Shown here piece after piece: positions 60,594 through 64,000 of a stretch of DNA of 64,000 nucleotides. Numbering within the stretch: position 1 is the stretch's first letter; each line of letters starts with the position of its first letter. The stretch spans positions 1,736,001 to 1,800,000 of the forward strand of contig NZ_CP129019.1 of the NCBI RefSeq assembly GCF_020524355.2, given 5' to 3'. Under the pieces are notes generated by a model, which saw nothing but the letters and a program-made list of their open reading frames with translations, searched no databases and was not told the DNA's origin. Both the position numbers and the translations under genes were made by a program. Source of the DNA: Mesobacillus subterraneus (GTDB lineage Bacteria; Bacillota; Bacilli; Bacillales; Cytobacillaceae).

Positions 60594-60852
60594 GGTTATG
60601 AAAGTGGGATATTTGCAAATGAGGATCAGATTATAACAGTTTTAAATCAAATTGAAAAAGAACATGAGGTAAAAATACTTTATACACGTGACGCTGGAAA
60701 CAGAGCGCTGGGATTGGCTTCAGCAGACAGTGATTATGATATCCGATTAATCTATATTCAAAACTATTAAAAACAGACGATCCTACAAAAAAACTTAACG
60801 AATTGTTCCGAGAAACTTTTAGAAAACCTGGGAGTAATATAGTTTTCTAGGT
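60594..60852 (+). pseudogene. Remnant of a YcgL/RlaP-type nucleotidyltransferase
   Basis: A frame (to TAA at 60768-60770) reads EKEHEVKILYTRDAGNRALGLASADSDYDIRLIYI, matching the N-terminal GSRAWG...DSDYDVRFIY motif of YcgL-like nucleotidyltransferases with G-S-R-A-W-G altered to G-N-R-A-L-G. A second frame continues as NELFRETFRKPGSN to 60852, resembling the C-terminal end. The middle (most of the usual 260 aa) is gone. Confidence 0.62.
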
Positions 60853-60898
60853 AGACCTGCGAAATCAAAAGGGTAAAACTGCTGAAGTTTAAAAGTAA

Positions 60899-60927
60899 AA
60901 AGAGCCGGCATCCAATGCTGGCTCTTA
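60899..60927 (-). terminator. Terminator of the c-di-GMP gene pair
   Basis: AAGAGCC-GGCAT-CCA-ATGC-GGCTCTT stem on the minus strand directly downstream of the 61421 gene. Confidence 0.75.
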
Positions 60928-60932
60928 CATAA

Positions 60933-61421
60933 TTAATAGCGCCCCACTTGCAGCTGTTTATATACCTCTTCGCGCACTTCCTTCAATGTGCCGGGATCAA
61001 GCAGCTTACTGGTGCTGATTCTTAAATATGTCTGCTCATCAATAATGCCTTCATGCTGCAGCTTATCGAGATGTGGCAGACGGAAGTTCCCAATTGGTAA
61101 ATAGGCAAGGTACATATTTTCGCCATTTTGTTTTAGAGATATTTTGATACCCTTAAGAACCGGGAAAAAATAAGATGAATAATCTTGCTCAATAACCAAG
61201 TCCTCCATTAACGAATTCTTTATATACGGTAAGGTAGTAGGCATTGAAATAAAGTAAATCATTTGGTCATAGGAATAATGCAGATCTGATACCTTGAAAC
61301 CGTATTGTGCAGTAACCCGGTTGGAATAACGCTTTCGTGAAAGGTTATATAAGGGTCTGCTTGTCAAAGCGGAAGTCATGAAAAAGAAAAGGGAAGCAAG
61401 AATAAATGCCAATTCAATCAA
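60933..61421 (-). CDS. Hypothetical membrane-anchored protein
   Basis: A 162-aa protein with one N-terminal hydrophobic segment (IELAFILASLFFFM, residues 2-15) and a soluble rest with Pro- and Tyr-rich, beta-like regions. No family is recognised. TTG at 61421, 10 bases after AAGGAG, overlaps the GGDEF stop codon by 8 bases, so the two are coupled. This suggests a role linked to cyclic di-GMP signalling, which is inference. Confidence 0.68.
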   Translation of the reverse strand: MIELAFILASLFFFMTSALTSRPLYNLSRKRYSNRVTAQYGFKVSDLHYSYDQMIYFISMPTTLPYIKNSLMEDLVIEQDYSSYFFPVLKGIKISLKQNGENMYLAYLPIGNFRLPHLDKLQHEGIIDEQTYLRISTSKLLDPGTLKEVREEVYKQLQVGRY

Positions 61422-62952
61422 TGTGCACAAACTCCTTAAAAGTAACAACTGTATTTTTACCTGCGCTTTTAGCTTTGTATAGTGCCTGGTCAGCAGCTTC
61501 AATCAATTCATTTTTAGTAAGTATTCCCGAATGGTCTGTGCATGCTAATCCGATACTTACGGTTAATGTGCCGTTGGGCTGGGTCTTTTCACCAGGAAAG
61601 CTTGCTTTCTCAATATTCGAGCGAATTGTTTCAGCTAATACTTCGGCTTGGTCAAGAAGTGTGCCAGGCAATAAGACAACAAACTCTTCTCCACCAAACC
61701 GGAAGGAAAAGTCCCCAGGCCTTAATGAGTTAACAATGACTTTGGCCAGCTTCATTAGTACTTCATTCCCAAGCAGGTGGCCGTTTTTGTCATTGAATAC
61801 TTTAAAGAAATCGATATCAAAGATGATCAACGATAGGGGATTAGAACCTTCACCGTTATACGGGAAGTGTTCATTAAGAATTGTCTGGAACGCCCGCTGG
61901 TTGAGAAGACCTGTCAAGCCATCGCGCAAAGCCATTCCCTCAATTTGTTCATAAAGATTAGCATGGTCAAGAGCGATTGCAGCCTGGTTCGCAAGAGGAA
62001 GGATATTTTCAGTATCCATCAAGGTAATGGTTCTCTTATTTACAATATTATCAATCATCAGAATTCCGATATTCTTTCCCTGGTTAATTAGCGGAATCAC
62101 TGCGAATTCTTCAGTTTGGAACAAGTCTTTAATTAGAACCTGTGACAGATCCTCTTTTGCGATCTTTTGAACGATAATTGGTTTTTGACTTGATAACGCT
62201 AACCCAAACACGTTATGTTCATCAATTGGTATATCCACTGAACGTAAAATATCATTCAACTCAGGGTCTGTAAAATTGCTGTCAAAGTTATGTTCAATTA
62301 AATCACTGAGTTTAAGTCTGTCTTCTGAAATCTTTTCCCAAACTTCATAGCCTTTCCTTACATCCATTGGGCCAACACCAACGATCCCCTTAAGGGACTT
62401 TGTTTCATTGGAGGCAAGAAAAATCATCGCCCGGTTAAACCCAAGGCCATGGCCGGCGGTTACAGAAGTCAAAATCACTTTCAAAAGCAAATCCTGCTGA
62501 AGGGTCCCCTGCATCGTTGTGCTTACTTGGCGAAAGACCTGTAAATGCTTAGATTGATCCATTAGCATGTACATCCAGAGATGGTGGTCTTTCTTTTTCT
62601 TGAGTAAATATTGAGAAATATAGCCTGCGCACAACCCGATCACTAAATAAACAGGGAGAACAGCGAAAGGGAAGCCTTCTGTATGTAAATAAACGACAAG
62701 AACACTAATAAGTGCAGCCAGTATACCCCCAACTAATTTAAAAGAATAGCCCGCTGTCGCGATGAATAAAAGTATCGTCCAGCTTAATTGATTGCTTCCA
62801 TAAAAATAAACTGCAATCTCAACCAGGATCAATGATGAAGCAGAGAAGATCAGTTGGTTTAAAAAAGCGCTTACATGAAATCTCAATAAATTTGCTGTCA
62901 GTGCTATTCCAATAGCTGCAATGATTAATAAAATTACGTTCAGCTTGCTCAC
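61414..62952 (-). CDS. Diguanylate cyclase with membrane region, GAF and GGDEF domains
   Basis: A 512-aa signalling protein. About five N-terminal spans (1-118) precede a GAF-like domain (about 155-320) and a GGDEF domain (about 340-505) with the active-site GGEEF and the GTP-binding IIFDIDFFKVFND. It should synthesise cyclic di-GMP; no I-site RxxD is obvious before GGEEF. The HD-GYP protein at 29168 could degrade it. The GTG at 62952 overlaps its AGGAG; a CTG at 62943, 8 bases downstream, is also possible as start. Confidence 0.87.
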   Translation of the reverse strand: MSKLNVILLIIAAIGIALTANLLRFHVSAFLNQLIFSASSLILVEIAVYFYGSNQLSWTILLFIATAGYSFKLVGGILAALISVLVVYLHTEGFPFAVLPVYLVIGLCAGYISQYLLKKKKDHHLWMYMLMDQSKHLQVFRQVSTTMQGTLQQDLLLKVILTSVTAGHGLGFNRAMIFLASNETKSLKGIVGVGPMDVRKGYEVWEKISEDRLKLSDLIEHNFDSNFTDPELNDILRSVDIPIDEHNVFGLALSSQKPIIVQKIAKEDLSQVLIKDLFQTEEFAVIPLINQGKNIGILMIDNIVNKRTITLMDTENILPLANQAAIALDHANLYEQIEGMALRDGLTGLLNQRAFQTILNEHFPYNGEGSNPLSLIIFDIDFFKVFNDKNGHLLGNEVLMKLAKVIVNSLRPGDFSFRFGGEEFVVLLPGTLLDQAEVLAETIRSNIEKASFPGEKTQPNGTLTVSIGLACTDHSGILTKNELIEAADQALYKAKSAGKNTVVTFKEFVHID

Positions 62953-63158
62953 TCCTAAATTTGAATCATACTTCTATTTTACTATTTTTTTGTAAAATAG
63001 ATAGATTGTTTTTATCGAAATGGATAATTTTAACTATTACCCGCTATGATTCTCAACGCTTAAAATTAACCTTTCATCTTTATTACAGGTAAATAATTAA
63101 ATAAATATGTGCAGGTTTAGGAAAGATAAAGATATCATCAGTGCATTGGGGTGTAAAT

Positions 63159-64000
63159 ATGGAGGACAAGACAAAAATCCGCCTTACTGCGGCTGAAATG
63201 TCCAGTTTGTGGACTCAATATATCAATGATACAGTCTCTATCTGCGTAATGGGGTATTTTCTCAACAACATAGACGATAAAAAGGTAAAAGAAATCGTGG
63301 AGTTTGCTCTTGGCGCATCGCAAAAAAACGTATCTCTGTTAAAAGAGATTTTTGATCGTGAAGACTTTCCCTACCCAATTGGGTTCACAAAGAAAGATGT
63401 GAATATCCATTCTCCACGCCTTTTTTCAGATACTTTCGTAATGATGTATCTAAGGCATATGTCGATTCTTGGAATGACGGCAAATACTGCGGCAATCGGT
63501 CTTGGCACGCGGCCAGATGTGATAAACTTTCATAAAAGTGTCTTGAAATCTGCAATTGGACTGCAGGATTTGACAAGGGAGGCAATGCTTGAGCAAGGGA
63601 CTTACATAAGGCCCCCGTTTATATCAATTCCAGATAAGGTTGACTTTGTCGAAAAACAAAAATTTTTATCAGGGATTAAAAGCAGGAGAAGGGCACTTAC
63701 CTCAATAGAAATGACGCATTTGTTCATGAATATACAAACCAACCAAATAGGAAAGGCCCTAATCATGGGATTCATCCAAGTGGCTCAGGACAAAGAGGTC
63801 AAGGGATATTTGCAGAGAGGAAAGAAAATCGCTCAAAAACACGTCGATTTATTCAGTGATATCCTTAAGAATAATGACATTCCGGCCCCCATGTTTTGGG
63901 ATTCAGCAGTAACTGACAGTACTACACAGGTATTTTCAGATAAACTTATCTTATTCCATGTCTCGACCATGATTGCAGCAGGGATAGGGAATTATGGTGC
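63159..64000 (+). CDS. DUF3231 family protein, partial
   Basis: At least 280 residues of a protein running off the right edge. It matches DUF3231, a family of about 330-aa proteins made of two repeated four-helix, ferritin-like units (unit 1 to about 150 with FFLNNIDDKKVKEIVEFAL, unit 2 from about 180 with QTNQIGKALIMGFIQVAQDKEVKGY). These occur mainly in spore formers; function is unknown. The ATG at 63159 has GGGGTG upstream. The C-terminus is missing from the window. Confidence 0.85.
   Translation, partial: MEDKTKIRLTAAEMSSLWTQYINDTVSICVMGYFLNNIDDKKVKEIVEFALGASQKNVSLLKEIFDREDFPYPIGFTKKDVNIHSPRLFSDTFVMMYLRHMSILGMTANTAAIGLGTRPDVINFHKSVLKSAIGLQDLTREAMLEQGTYIRPPFISIPDKVDFVEKQKFLSGIKSRRRALTSIEMTHLFMNIQTNQIGKALIMGFIQVAQDKEVKGYLQRGKKIAQKHVDLFSDILKNNDIPAPMFWDSAVTDSTTQVFSDKLILFHVSTMIAAGIGNYG

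Noticed and set aside
1..64000. CRISPR array, prophage or integrative element
   Set aside because: No regularly spaced short repeats; the single phage-like gene has no phage neighbours; no integrase or attachment repeats were seen.

Overview
The window looks like a chromosomal stretch of an aerobic, spore-forming member of the Bacillaceae. The A+T-rich base composition, strong GGAGG-type ribosome binding sites, frequent TTG/GTG starts, sigma-A, sigma-B and sigma-K type promoters, and families such as YitT, YwbE, DUF1292, DUF4023, CBO0543, CsbD and DUF3231 all fit. No rRNA, CRISPR array, prophage or replication origin was seen. There is one tRNA, tRNA-Arg with anticodon CCT.

Layout. 1-2.4 kb: ABC-2 exporter and a small hypothetical protein. 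2.4-4.3 kb: composite intergenic repeat and an APC permease. 4.3-6.1 kb: IS1182-type element with a frameshifted transposase, inserted in a terminator. 6.1-12.3 kb: PAP2 phosphatase, tRNA-Arg, two YitT proteins, DUF1292, GNAT, cation/proton antiporter and YwbE, interspersed with repeats. 12.3-20.3 kb: solo repeat, RsbR-like STAS protein, HAD phosphatase, beta-helix protein, FUSC-type protein, and an M48 protease-ankyrin fusion next to an RDD protein. 20.5-24.5 kb: a Clp-N/GNAT fusion and ppc. 24.5-34.6 kb: a patchy region with many decayed genes (DUF2294, ring-cleaving dioxygenase, racemase, FAD monooxygenase) among intact small genes, including an alkyltransferase-like protein and an mhqD-like hydrolase behind an MhqR-type operator. 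34.7-43.0 kb: a lipoprotein, a divergent pair of paralogous membrane proteins, and a manganese-oxidation (mnx) operon. 43.3-44.7 kb: preQ1 riboswitch, queC and a VUT transporter. 45-50 kb: SDR, a helicase-loader-like protein, and the des-desK-desR membrane fluidity system. 50.4-54.3 kb: DEAD-box helicase, a second IS1182 element inside its terminator, and a 39-codon DUF4023 gene. 54.4-64 kb: GNAT, histidine phosphatase, LacI regulator with malL, DUF2062, pssA, CsbD, a GGDEF protein, and the start of a DUF3231 gene.

The most striking system is the mnx region (about 36.3-43.0 kb). A near-perfect sigma-K promoter precedes five tightly packed genes: a 254-aa protein, mnxE, mnxF, mnxG (a six-cupredoxin-scale multicopper oxidase of 1227 aa) and a 297-aa Lys-rich protein. 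A convergent gene encodes a His/Cys/Asp-rich protein. By reading, all the small proteins share one beta-barrel signature (a Gly-x-Asp-Phe-Val type turn followed by Ile-Pro-Phe-x-Lys-Ile). This suggests that MnxE/F belong to an LSm/DUF2642-like family that has expanded around the oxidase as spore-surface scaffold or assembly proteins. Both IS1182 copies sit exactly inside rho-independent terminators and both carry the same GC-rich repeat between their left end and the transposase.
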